In this document: in pieces, positions 53,356 through 61,091 of the stretch | How positions within the stretch are numbered: position 1 is the first letter of the stretch | Layout: every line of letters begins with the position of its first letter | Source: DUPU01 sp050952465 | Lineage (GTDB): Bacteria; Bacillota; Dehalobacteriia; Dehalobacteriales; Dehalobacteriaceae | Direction: 5' to 3' | DNA: 64,000 nucleotides | Assembly (NCBI GenBank): GCA_050952465.1 | Contig: JBMNKZ010000003.1 | Location: 1 to 64,000 of the forward strand | The notes under the pieces: model-generated | Databases searched by the model: none | Seen by the model: the letters and a program-made list of their open reading frames with translations, nothing else | What the model was told of the DNA's origin: nothing | Position numbers and translations under genes: made by a program

Positions 53356-53447
53356 GTAAAAACCTCCATTACCATGCACAATCTTCCTTATTATATCATA
53401 GAACACCAGAGGGTGGTAGTAGTCAGGCCCGGAGACCCGCCCTTACA

Positions 53448-54335
53448 TTAACTAAATAAGGTTTTGATACTGTTAAGAATAGCTGTCAAAAAATCAATAA
53501 TGCGCTGGAGTATTCCTTTAATCCCTTCTCCCTGAGCCACTAAAGTATCCAGCCTGGAACGAATATCTTTTAATTGCCTATTGATCTCAGACAGATTTAA
53601 ATCCAAGCTATTAATCCGTTGCATCAGGGAAACCAATTTATCTATTTGTTCATCTGTTAAATTTATGTTTAGCTCCGCGGCTATATTAATAATCACCTGA
53701 CGGATTTCTTTGGGATCACTTAAATCTCTTTCAATAACTTCTTCCTTGATGCGAATGATTAATTCCGATGCTTTATGCTCATCATTAATTGATTCACCGA
53801 TTTCTCCGGTGCGCACCATTTCTTCGTTAGCTACATCTTTTGCTTCCCTATCCAAAGTCTTCCCGGAAGCTGCCTCAAAAGCCTTAAAAATTCCTGTAAG
53901 AGCTGCTGTTCCGGTAACAGGAAAAGGAGCTGCTGCCATAATCTCTGCATCCTTAACCTGCGCTGTGACCAAAGCACTGGCATACATTTCCGGTGTGACC
54001 CAGGTAATATTATGGGTTTTCACATTTATACCCGCGCCGTTACCCAAAAGTTTAACGTAAGCGCAAGAAATAGCTTTCTCTCCAATAATCTCTGATTCCA
54101 CCAAGCCTTCAAGGTATTTCCTTTCTTCTTTGTTACTTACTTCCGTAACAGCAATATCATCTTTTTCTGATTCTTTCAGGCCAAAAATTCCGTATACTTT
54201 GTCTCTTTGCTCATCAGTTAGATCTGCCCCATAACTTATGACCCGTATTGCATCAGCCATAACCGGCAAAGCCAAGAACAATAAGCATATACATATAAAA
54301 AATATAAAAAAGATGAATTTAGTTTTTAGGTGCAT
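53448..54335 (-). CDS. secreted DUF1002 family protein (YpuA-like)
   Basis: 295 residues. N-terminal signal peptide (basic start, hydrophobic core about 6-24, cleavage near ALPVMADA), then a DUF1002 domain with SYGADLTDEQR and VTGTAALTGIFKAFE, and an amphipathic C-terminal coiled part (INSLDLNLSEINRQLKDIRSRLD). Exported and probably extracytoplasmic. Function unknown. ATG with GGGAGG upstream. Not tightly linked to its neighbours rmuC and gltX. Confidence 0.85.
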   Translation of the reverse strand: MHLKTKFIFFIFFICICLLFLALPVMADAIRVISYGADLTDEQRDKVYGIFGLKESEKDDIAVTEVSNKEERKYLEGLVESEIIGEKAISCAYVKLLGNGAGINVKTHNITWVTPEMYASALVTAQVKDAEIMAAAPFPVTGTAALTGIFKAFEAASGKTLDREAKDVANEEMVRTGEIGESINDEHKASELIIRIKEEVIERDLSDPKEIRQVIINIAAELNINLTDEQIDKLVSLMQRINSLDLNLSEINRQLKDIRSRLDTLVAQGEGIKGILQRIIDFLTAILNSIKTLFS

Positions 54336-54404
54336 GCAAAAAACCTCCCTGGTTTACGGTTTTGTTTATTTAGCATGCCCAGAAGTATCAAAAAACAAAA
54401 CAAA

Positions 54405-54436
54405 GAGAAAACTTGGCTTCCGCCAAGCCCTTTAAG
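54405..54436 (-). repeat. CTTGGCG hairpin repeat after rmuC, also a plausible terminator
   Basis: Minus strand AAAGGGCTTGGCGGAAGCCAAG, then TTTTCTCTTTG. CTTGGC/GCCAAG stem with GGAA loop and a U-rich tail overlapping the rmuC stop: a likely terminator. Its sequence matches the copies at 51531 and 19386 beyond the stem. Confidence 0.7.
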
Positions 54437-55757
54437 CTAATCTTTCATCTTCAATCAACATCTCTTCTGCCTGGGTAACCGGCAATTCTTCCACCTTTTT
54501 TAATTTACGTTCAATGGTGCGGGATTTTCTCGCCGCATTCTCAATAGTGTTGCTGGCTTCCTGAAGTTTCTTTTGGGTCTTTTCTAAAATATCACCAAAC
54601 TTACCAAATTCAGTTTTTACAGCACCTAATAAAGTCCATACCTCACTGGATCGTTTTTCTATGGCTAAAGTGCGAAAACCCATCTGCAAACTGTTCAATA
54701 AAGCCGCCAAAGTAGTTGGACCGGCAACCACCACCCGGTAAACCCGCTGCATTTCCTCTGAAAGGCCCGGCCGACGCAGAACTTCGGCATATAGACTTTC
54801 CGTAGGCAAAAACATAATCCCAAAATCGGTAGTATAAGGAGGATCTAGGTATTTCTCTTTGATATCTTTTGCCTCGCTCTTAATTCTTGCCTCCAGCATC
54901 CTTCCTGCCTCTTCAGCCCGTGCTAAATCAGCCTCTTCCCGCGCTTCCAAAAGCCTTTGAAAATCTTCCTGGGGAAATTTCGCATCAATGGGCAGCCAAA
55001 CTTCCTGGTCTTTTTCACCAGCCCCAGGCAGTTTAAGCGCAAACTCCACCCGCTCGGAACTTCCTTTTTTGGTCGCTATATTTTCGGCATACTGATCCTT
55101 GGTTAAAATCTGTTCTAAAAGATTACCCAGCTGAATTTCTCCCCAAGTACCACGGGTTTTAACATTAGTTAATACTTTTTTTAAATCTCCAACTCCCGCT
55201 GCCAAAGACTGCATTTCTCCAAGGCCTTTATGTACTTGTTCTAATCGCTCACTGACCATTTTGAAGGAATCGCCCAAGCGTTTTTCGAGAGTAGCATGGA
55301 GTTTTTCATCTACAGTTGCCCTCATTTGCTCCAGCTTCTTACTGTTATCCTCCTGAAGCAAAGTCAGCCTTTGCTCTACCGTTTCCCGCACTCTTTCCAG
55401 CTTATCCTCATTTAGTCTAGTAAGATTAGATAGCTGATGTGAAAAAATGTCCCATTGACTTTTTTCAAGGGTTACAATTTCTGTCATACGTCCTAACAGA
55501 AGTTCTCCAAATTTTTGTAAAGATTCCCTGGTTTCCTTTCTTCCTTCTATAGCACTTAGGGAGGATTCCTCTCGGTTTTGGGCCAGTTCTGACCTAATGG
55601 TGCGTTCCAGCCTTTCCTGATTTTTTTCAATTCCGGACAGAGATAATTCCAGTTTCGCTAAATTTGTGTCCTGCTTTCGCATCAGTAGGTAAATTAAGAG
55701 TATTAGGTTAATACAGCTAACTACTATTAGCAGCATTTGCCACGTTTCCCCCATCAT
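54432..55757 (-). CDS. rmuC: DNA recombination protein RmuC
   Basis: 441 residues: N-terminal membrane segment (about 8-26), long coiled coil to about residue 190, then the RmuC nuclease-like domain with RGTWGEIQLGNLLEQIL and LPIDAKFPQEDF. Limits rearrangements at inverted repeats in Escherichia coli. Two adjacent ATG codons are possible; GGGGGA favours the second (55754). Follows ispF by 14 nt. Confidence 0.94.
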   Translation of the reverse strand: MMGETWQMLLIVVSCINLILLIYLLMRKQDTNLAKLELSLSGIEKNQERLERTIRSELAQNREESSLSAIEGRKETRESLQKFGELLLGRMTEIVTLEKSQWDIFSHQLSNLTRLNEDKLERVRETVEQRLTLLQEDNSKKLEQMRATVDEKLHATLEKRLGDSFKMVSERLEQVHKGLGEMQSLAAGVGDLKKVLTNVKTRGTWGEIQLGNLLEQILTKDQYAENIATKKGSSERVEFALKLPGAGEKDQEVWLPIDAKFPQEDFQRLLEAREEADLARAEEAGRMLEARIKSEAKDIKEKYLDPPYTTDFGIMFLPTESLYAEVLRRPGLSEEMQRVYRVVVAGPTTLAALLNSLQMGFRTLAIEKRSSEVWTLLGAVKTEFGKFGDILEKTQKKLQEASNTIENAARKSRTIERKLKKVEELPVTQAEEMLIEDERLA

Positions 55758-55771
55758 TCATCCCCCATTAT

Positions 55772-56239
55772 TTAAGAAATTGTCACCACAGCATGGGCGG
55801 CCATCCCTTCTCCCGTTCCGGTAAAACCCAGTCCCTCAGTAGTGGTAGCTTTGATATTTATCCTGTCTAAATCTGTTTCTAATGTTCGGGCAATGTTTTT
55901 ACGCATCGCATCAATAAAAGGAGCAAGCTTTGGGCGTTCTGCTACGACCAGGACATCTACATTATTCACCACGTAACCTTTCTCATGCAATAATTTTTTT
56001 ACTTTTTCCAAAAGCAGCATACTGGAAATCCCTTTATATTTAGAATCTGTATCAGGAAAATGTTTTCCGATATCTCCTAAAGCCATAGCACCCAAAAGGG
56101 CATCCATTAAAGCATGTACCAATACATCTGCATCGGAATGTCCTAAGAGCCCAAATTGATAGGGGATTTCCACTCCACCCAGCATTAGTTTCCGCCCTTC
56201 TACTAGCCTGTGCACATCATATCCAAATCCTACACGCAC
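55772..56239 (-). CDS. ispF: 2-C-methyl-D-erythritol 2,4-cyclodiphosphate synthase
   Basis: 155 residues with GFGYDVHRL (metal-binding D and H), GHSDADVLVHALMDALLGA and the C-terminal TTTEGLGFTGTGEGMAAHAV. Third-to-last cyclisation of the MEP isoprenoid pathway. GTG start (56239) 7 nt after AAAGGAGA; 1-nt gap from ispD. Confidence 0.98.
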   Translation of the reverse strand: MRVGFGYDVHRLVEGRKLMLGGVEIPYQFGLLGHSDADVLVHALMDALLGAMALGDIGKHFPDTDSKYKGISSMLLLEKVKKLLHEKGYVVNNVDVLVVAERPKLAPFIDAMRKNIARTLETDLDRINIKATTTEGLGFTGTGEGMAAHAVVTIS

Positions 56240-56240
56240 C

Positions 56241-56930
56241 TTACCCTCTCCTTTTTAAAATTAACTCAGCCAAATCCAGATCTTCCGGGGTAGTTATTTT
56301 TAAATTCTCATAGCTCCCGGGAATCACTTTTATCTGGAAACCATAATGTTCCGCCAAAGAAGCATCATCTGTCCCGGTGATTCCTTCCTCCCTGGCTTTA
56401 GTATAAACATAAGTAATTACGTCTTTTTTAAAAACCTGGGGAGTCTGAACGGCCCATAGCTTGGTGCGCTCTAATGTGCTTTTAACCAGGTGGTGATCAT
56501 CAATTTCTTTTATAGTATCTTTAACCGGAACTGCTAAAACTGCTCCGTCATTGGCTGGTACCACACTTAAAACCTCATTGAGTTGAGAAAGCAGTAATAG
56601 TGGCCGCGCTCCATCATGCACGGCCACTATATCACAGTTTTTTGAAACCTGAGCCAACCCTAAAGCAACTGACTGCAGTCTTTCCTGGCCTCCGGTCACA
56701 ACTTGGGTAATTTTTGTTAAACCATATTCTTGGAGCAATTCTCGGCAATAGTCCTCTTCCCCAGGCGAGGCAACTACAACCACGTCTTTTATAAGTTTAC
56801 AATTTTCGAATACTTCTAAGGTATGAACCAGTATCGGTTTTCCCTGAAGCATAATATATTGTTTATTAAAACCTGCTTTCATTCTACTTCCCTGGCCTGC
56901 TGCCGGTATCACTGCGGTTATGTAAGACAC
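56241..56930 (-). CDS. ispD: 2-C-methyl-D-erythritol 4-phosphate cytidylyltransferase
   Basis: 229 residues with PAAGQGSRMKAGFNKQY nucleotide-binding loop, VAVHDGARPL and VPVKDTIKE. Activates MEP with CTP. GTG start (56930), ACAGGAG upstream. With ispF gives two successive MEP-pathway steps. Confidence 0.97.
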   Translation of the reverse strand: MSYITAVIPAAGQGSRMKAGFNKQYIMLQGKPILVHTLEVFENCKLIKDVVVVASPGEEDYCRELLQEYGLTKITQVVTGGQERLQSVALGLAQVSKNCDIVAVHDGARPLLLLSQLNEVLSVVPANDGAVLAVPVKDTIKEIDDHHLVKSTLERTKLWAVQTPQVFKKDVITYVYTKAREEGITGTDDASLAEHYGFQIKVIPGSYENLKITTPEDLDLAELILKRRG

Positions 56931-56954
56931 TGATACTCACTCCTGTTATCCAAT

Positions 56955-58058
56955 TCATGAATGATCCCCATTTTTTTTGTCAGCTTGTTTCGGACGGGCA
57001 AATATCATTCTGCCGGCTGCTGTCTGGAGTACGCTTGTAACCACCACCCCAATAGCTTGACCCATATATTTTTTGCCGTTTTCAACCACAATCATGGTTC
57101 CATCATCCAAGTACCCAATGCCTTGATTCATTTCCTTCCCGTCCTTGATTACCCGGACAATCATTTCTTCCCCAGGCAGAACCACCGGTTTCACCGCATT
57201 GGCTAATTCGTTGATATTTAAAACTGTTACCCCTTGCAGCTGGGCAACCTTATTCAGATTAAAATCATTAGTCACAATAAAACCTTTCATATCTTGGGCT
57301 AATCTTACCAGTTTACTGTCCACTTCGGAAATATCTTCATAGTCTTTGTCCACAATTTCAATCATCATGTCAAACTCCTGCCGGAGTTTATTTAAAATGT
57401 CCAGGCCTCGTCGACCCCGGTTTCTTTTAAGTAAATCAGAGGAGTCGGCAATGTGCCGCAATTCTTCCAAAACAAAGTTAGGGATTATTAAAGTTCCTTC
57501 CACAAAACCTGTTCGACATATGTCAGAAATTCTCCCGTCAATGATCACGCTGGTATCAAGAATTTTACCCGCCGCTTTATGACTAGCGGATTTCGTTTTA
57601 TCTTTATCCTTACTGGCAAACCGCATCAGGGCAAAAAAGAAAGACAACATTTCATCTCTTTTCTTCACCCCGAAAATCAGTCCTACATATCCTAAGAATA
57701 AACTGGCCGTTAATGACAAGTAAGGTCCAACATATTTAATTCGAGCTACAGAAGAGCCAAACTGGTTGGCAATAAAAAGGCCAATTATAAGTCCAATTGC
57801 TCCGCCTATAATATCTTGAACAGGAACCTTAAACAACTGGGTTAGAGACCAGTTGGTAAAACGCTGAACGGCTACCATGATCTTTGGCGCAATACTAAAA
57901 CCAATCAAAAGAGAAAGGACTACCCCAAAAGATATCGTAGACCACCAAATTTCGTCAGACGGAGAAACAAAAAAATAGTCAATTAGAAACTTGCTTAAGA
58001 AATACCCTCCTACGGCAGAAACCAATCCAATAATAATTTGGACTAACCTTCTAAGCAT
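56955..58058 (-). CDS. PIN/TRAM domain membrane protein (YacL family)
   Basis: 367 residues from ATG at 58058 (LRRLVQIIIGLVSAVGGYF) with GAAAGGGGGTG upstream; 27 further open codons overlap its promoter and are rejected. About four N-terminal membrane segments, a PIN nuclease-like domain (LDTSVIIDGRISDI, FIVTNDFNLNKVA) with the acidic cluster, and a C-terminal TRAM RNA-binding domain. Probable membrane-tied RNase; substrate unknown. First gene of PIN-ispD-ispF-rmuC. Confidence 0.92.
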   Translation of the reverse strand: MLRRLVQIIIGLVSAVGGYFLSKFLIDYFFVSPSDEIWWSTISFGVVLSLLIGFSIAPKIMVAVQRFTNWSLTQLFKVPVQDIIGGAIGLIIGLFIANQFGSSVARIKYVGPYLSLTASLFLGYVGLIFGVKKRDEMLSFFFALMRFASKDKDKTKSASHKAAGKILDTSVIIDGRISDICRTGFVEGTLIIPNFVLEELRHIADSSDLLKRNRGRRGLDILNKLRQEFDMMIEIVDKDYEDISEVDSKLVRLAQDMKGFIVTNDFNLNKVAQLQGVTVLNINELANAVKPVVLPGEEMIVRVIKDGKEMNQGIGYLDDGTMIVVENGKKYMGQAIGVVVTSVLQTAAGRMIFARPKQADKKNGDHS

Positions 58059-58109
58059 TTTATCCACCCCCTTTCTTTCACTATTAATATTTTGTACACC
58101 ATGATTAAC

Positions 58110-58139
58110 ATTATACGTTATGAATGGAAAATGTTTCAA
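58110..58139 (-). promoter_or_regulatory. sigma-A promoter of the PIN/TRAM-ispD-ispF genes
   Basis: Minus strand TTGAAA (58139-58134), 18-nt spacer, TATAAT (58115-58110), 52 nt before the start at 58058. Confidence 0.85.
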
Positions 58140-58146
58140 CCCTTAA

Positions 58147-58176
58147 GAAAAAAAACAGCCCATATAATATTGGGCT
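58147..58176 (-). terminator. terminator after carD
   Basis: Minus strand AGCCCA/TGGGCT stem with AT-rich loop, followed by GTTTTTTTTC, about 10 nt past the carD stop. Confidence 0.88.
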
Positions 58177-58186
58177 TTATAAGTGA

Positions 58187-58684
58187 CTAACAAAGCGCCT
58201 TAGCATTTCCTCCAAGCGCACCTTCAATCATAGAAAGCACTTTTGCTTCCTCCTGACCCCTAGATAATACCAACTCGCTAATTAGTATTTGTCTTGCATA
58301 GTCCAGCATCTTCTTTTCTCCGGATGACAATGACTTTTCCCGATCCCGCAGCATTAAATTTCTAACAACCTCTGCCACCTCATAAATGTTTCCACTCTTA
58401 ATTTTCTCCATATTTGCCCGATATCTGCGATTCCAGTTTGGCGACATAGGACTTTTACGATCATTTAAGATAGACATAACCTTTTGAAATCCCTTATCAT
58501 CTATCACTTGGCGAAGCCCGATTTCCTCGACACTATCCATTGGCACCATAACTTTCATATCACCAATGGGAATTCTCATCACGTAGTAGCTTCTAACTTC
58601 CCCTAGTATCTCTTTTTCTTCGATAGACTCAATAATACCGGCACCATGCATGGGGTAAACTACTTTATCACCTACATGAAACAT
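58187..58684 (-). CDS. CarD family transcriptional regulator
   Basis: 165 residues from ATG at 58684 (FHVGDKVVYPMHGAGIIESIEEKE), GGGGGG 7 nt upstream. N-terminal RNA-polymerase-interaction domain of the CarD/TRCF type and a helical C-terminal DNA-binding part. In other phyla CarD stabilises open complexes at rRNA promoters. Single-gene unit with two tandem promoters and a terminator; divergent from the gene at 59022. Confidence 0.93.
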   Translation of the reverse strand: MFHVGDKVVYPMHGAGIIESIEEKEILGEVRSYYVMRIPIGDMKVMVPMDSVEEIGLRQVIDDKGFQKVMSILNDRKSPMSPNWNRRYRANMEKIKSGNIYEVAEVVRNLMLRDREKSLSSGEKKMLDYARQILISELVLSRGQEEAKVLSMIEGALGGNAKALC

Positions 58685-58716
58685 CCCGCGACCCCCCAAT
58701 ATCAACTAATACATTA

Positions 58717-58785
58717 ATTCTATCAAAGAAAATCTATTTTGTCAATTAAAACGATATTTTATCACAGCTGCTTGTATAGTGTCAA
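58717..58785 (-). promoter_or_regulatory. two tandem sigma-A promoters of carD
   Basis: Proximal: TTGACA (58745-58740), 17 nt, TAGAAT (58722-58717). Distal: TTGACA (58785-58780), 18 nt, TAAAAT (58761-58756). Both are near consensus. Confidence 0.9.
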
Positions 58786-58832
58786 TAACTTTCTTAGCAT
58801 TTTTTTAGCATGCTATAATTATCTCCTTCACA

Positions 58833-58862
58833 TTGACAATGCATCATAATAAAAAGTATAAT
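58833..58862 (+). promoter_or_regulatory. sigma-A promoter of the gene at 59022
   Basis: TTGACA (58833-58838), 18-nt spacer, TATAAT (58857-58862). The predicted start of transcription falls at the first bases of leader element copy D, which therefore becomes the 5-prime UTR. Confidence 0.9.
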
Positions 58863-58866
58863 AACA

Positions 58867-58995
58867 ATATAACGAGGCGTTATATGTCCCCCACCTTCAT
58901 AGGTAGCGGGTACCTTTTAGATTTTTGCGCAGTGAGTAAATCTCCCGCCTTGTTGAAACGCACTGAAGTAAGAAATTTTTTTCCGTTGCGTTATA
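58867..58995 (+). repeat. dispersed leader element, copy D (upstream of 59022)
   Basis: Best-preserved copy. Starts TATAACGAGGCGTTATATG and ends CCGTTGCGTTATA, 27 nt before the gene. Arms AACGAGGCG (58871-58879) and CGCCTTGTT (58946-58954) can form 9 bp; AACGCA (58957-58962) and TGCGTT (58987-58992) form a second stem; an inner hairpin ACCT/AGGT lies at about 58892-58903. Confidence 0.88.
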
Positions 58996-59021
58996 AAGCA
59001 CGTTAAAGGAGTGGGCATTGG

Positions 59022-59423
59022 ATGAAGGATCTCATCTGTGATGAATTTCAAAATACCGTTTCTAAATATTTAGTACGACATCAAAGCATACTGGATATTT
59101 TATCAAAAATTCAAGAATCAAGTGCCCGAGTTAATAGAGCTACGGTAAAAACGGTAACTAATTGCGGCTGTTTACAGATTCATGCATCAAAAAAAGAAAT
59201 TCCTCCTGATGCAACTTTTGACGATTATGCTATTATGAAAATCTTGGACAACAACTTGGAAGGTAAAATTTGCTCTGAGTGTCAGGAAACTATAGAAAAT
59301 GAATTAGGAAAAACTCTTTTTTATATAGCAGCCTTATGTAATGCCTTGGATTTGAATCTTTATGACGTCCTACTGAAGGAACACAAGAAATTATCCACTT
59401 TACGTATATTTAATTTAACCTAA
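59022..59423 (+). CDS. uncharacterised protein with cysteine motifs (DUF1573-like in relatives)
   Basis: 133 residues. Early part DEFQNTVSKYLVRHQSILDILSKIQES, then TNCGCLQI and later CSECQ, and a C-terminal helix FYIAALCNALDLNLYDVLLKEHKKLSTLRIFNLT that resembles helices of MazG-like nucleotide pyrophosphohydrolases. Similar clostridial proteins are, from memory, labelled DUF1573; I do not claim a function. ATG behind AAAGGAG at a rather long 10-nt distance. Divergent from carD, convergent with radA. Its terminator was split by the IS3 element that follows, and a leader repeat fills its UTR. Confidence 0.8.
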   Translation: MKDLICDEFQNTVSKYLVRHQSILDILSKIQESSARVNRATVKTVTNCGCLQIHASKKEIPPDATFDDYAIMKILDNNLEGKICSECQETIENELGKTLFYIAALCNALDLNLYDVLLKEHKKLSTLRIFNLT

Positions 59424-59436
59424 AGCACCCTTTTTT
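59421..59436 (+). terminator. left half of a terminator split by the IS element
   Basis: TAAAGCACC at 59421-59429 (overlapping the stop codon) plus the loop T-run. The other stem half GGTGCTTTA and the U-run TTTTTT are at 60983-60997 beyond the IS. Rejoined they form a 9-bp terminator stem. Confidence 0.88.
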
Positions 59437-59465
59437 TGAGGTGACCCCTAAAAGCTAGACTTTAT

Positions 59466-59498
59466 TAGCGAGACAGTTTCGGCTGCCTCGCTATTTTT
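59466..59498 (+). terminator. plus-strand terminator inside the IS end
   Basis: TAGCGAG.CAG / CTG.CTCGCTA stem (10 pairs, one mismatch) with loop TTTCGG and then TTTTT, oriented to stop transcription entering the IS from the gene at 59022. It sits just past the orfB stop. Confidence 0.8.
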
Positions 59499-60297
59499 AT
59501 GCAGCCTGAAGACTAAGTCTGTATTGCACTGGACTTAGCCATCCAAGTTTCTCTTTAATTCTCTTTTCGTTATAGTAATTTATGTATCGTTCAATTTCCA
59601 ACTTCAATTCCTCATAGCTGTAATAGACGACACCATAGTAAATCTCTTGTTTAAGCAGTCCAAAGAAGTTCTCCATAACGGAATTATCATGGCAGTTACC
59701 TTTTCTAGACATACTTTGATAAATACGTTCTTCCTTAAGCCGGTTAGAGTATGCTCTCATCTGGTAAGCCCATCCTTGATCTGAATGGAATGTTCGGCGA
59801 TAAGGACAATCTGAGGTTATTTCAATGGCTTTATCTAGTGCATCCATTACACTCTTGGCCGTAGGACGCTTGGCAATACCATAACTAAGAATTTCACCAT
59901 TACACATATCCATAAAAGGATCCAAATAAAGCTTGTGCATTGTCATATGGCCTTTTGAATCTACTTCATAGTATTTAAATTCGGTTGTATCAGTTGTAAC
60001 CTTTTGATGCGGTATATGTGTATTGAATCGCCTACGGATTCTATTAGGTGCCACAATACCAACCTTGCCTTTGTACGAGCTGTATTTACGACTTTTACGT
60101 GTAAATGAGGTCACCTGAAGATTGAGTTTTTGCATTATTCGCTGGACTTTTTTCTTGTTAACATGAATTCCCTGATTATTTAATTCGGCTCGCATGCGTC
60201 GATATCCATAATCTTTATTATCTTCATGTATTTTTAGGATTTTCTCTTCGAGTTCTTTGTCAGGATTTTCTCTATCAAATCTTTTTTGCCAATACAT
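59497..60297 (-). CDS. IS3-family transposase OrfB (DDE integrase core)
   Basis: 266 residues from the first ATG; the coding frame in fact runs on upstream to the orfA overlap (GEFKLKDILAVVGFPKATY). The catalytic DDE triad is visible: D in TTDTTEF, D in HSDQGW, E in MENFFG. HTH_21 segment DNKDYGYRRMRAELN precedes it. It is most likely made as an OrfAB fusion by -1 frameshifting on an A6C run (minus strand, 60386-60380). Confidence 0.93.
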   Translation of the reverse strand: MYWQKRFDRENPDKELEEKILKIHEDNKDYGYRRMRAELNNQGIHVNKKKVQRIMQKLNLQVTSFTRKSRKYSSYKGKVGIVAPNRIRRRFNTHIPHQKVTTDTTEFKYYEVDSKGHMTMHKLYLDPFMDMCNGEILSYGIAKRPTAKSVMDALDKAIEITSDCPYRRTFHSDQGWAYQMRAYSNRLKEERIYQSMSRKGNCHDNSVMENFFGLLKQEIYYGVVYYSYEELKLEIERYINYYNEKRIKEKLGWLSPVQYRLSLQAA

Positions 60298-60338
60298 GTA
60301 GGTAGCTTTAGGGAAGCCAACTACAGCGAGAATGTCTT

Positions 60339-60920
60339 TTAATTTGAATTCTCCTCGGAGGCTGTGGACGATTCTCGCTGTTTTTTCAGAAGAGCTTCCT
60401 CCTCTAAACGCAGCCTCCTCAGTTCTTTTAAATAAGCATTCTCGATTTTTAGTTTTAAGAGTTCAGCTTCAAGCTGTTTAACATGCTCAGTGCTTGTATC
60501 AACAGGAGCTGAATCATCTTGACGTTGTATATTAACAGCCTTACCTGATGAATTCATTTTAGCCCTTCTTCCACGTTTCTTATCTCTTAAGGCATCAGGA
60601 CCAGCCGCTCTATAATCATTTACCCACCTGGCGATAAGAGCATTATTATTAATCCCTAGTGAAAGAGCCAGTTCCTGATAAGATACCTCACTTGTTAAAT
60701 AAGACTCTACCACACCAAGCTTAAATTCAAAAGAATAAGTTTCGTTCTTTCTTGAACGTTTTAATCCATCATCACCAAGTTCTTCGTAGTAATGTACCCA
60801 ATTGAGAACTTGTCTTCTGTTTTTTACTCCATATTTTTCTGCTAAAAAAGTATAACCTCCTTCGCCACGTAAATATGCATCTACAACTTTCTTTTTAAAC
60901 TCATAACTGTATGCAGCCAT
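60339..60920 (-). CDS. IS3-family transposase OrfA (helix-turn-helix)
   Basis: 193 residues from ATG at 60920 (AAYSYEFKKKVVDAYL), GGAGG 11 nt upstream. Two helix-turn-helix units (about 5-55 and 62-112) and a C-terminal leucine-zipper-like stretch (KQLEAELLKLKIENAYLKEL), the IS150 subgroup layout. The likely slip site LKK (AAAAAAC) lies near its end and joins it to orfB. Confidence 0.92.
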   Translation of the reverse strand: MAAYSYEFKKKVVDAYLRGEGGYTFLAEKYGVKNRRQVLNWVHYYEELGDDGLKRSRKNETYSFEFKLGVVESYLTSEVSYQELALSLGINNNALIARWVNDYRAAGPDALRDKKRGRRAKMNSSGKAVNIQRQDDSAPVDTSTEHVKQLEAELLKLKIENAYLKELRRLRLEEEALLKKQRESSTASEENSN

Positions 60921-60976
60921 AAAAATACCGACCTCCAATCGTTAGATTTTGGGTCTAACTTTTGGGGGTCGGTACA

Positions 60977-60997
60977 TTTTGCGGTGCTTTATTTTTT
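60977..60997 (+). terminator. right half of the split terminator
   Basis: TTTT, then GC and GGTGCTTTA (60983-60991) and TTTTTT. See the left half at 59421. Confidence 0.88.
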
Positions 60998-61091
60998 ATG
61001 CGATAGCTATCAGTTCTAAAACTACCTCAGGGGACACACCTGCCGAAGTTAAAGACAGTTCTTTGGAAACAGGAATATCCAAAAAACTAGG
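60996..61091 (-). other. in-frame open stretch after the radA TAG
   Basis: Directly after the radA stop TAG the same frame is open for 31 codons (PSFLDIPVSKELSLTSAGVS and on) to a TAA at 60998-60996 next to the split terminator. The composition looks coding. It could be a former C-terminal extension, a lost neighbour gene, or chance. Confidence 0.3.

Larger units (their letters stand above)
59437..60976 (-). mobile_element. IS3-family insertion sequence (IS150-like), apparently intact
   Basis: About 1540 bp. Ends are imperfect inverted repeats beginning TG: TGAGGTGACCCCTAAAAGC at the left and TGTACCGACCCCCAAAAGT at the right, both leading into TAGAC. Flanked by TTTT on both sides, a possible 4-bp target duplication in the terminator loop. 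Two transposase frames are complete. Its 20-base ends and lack of stops suggest recent arrival. Confidence 0.9.
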
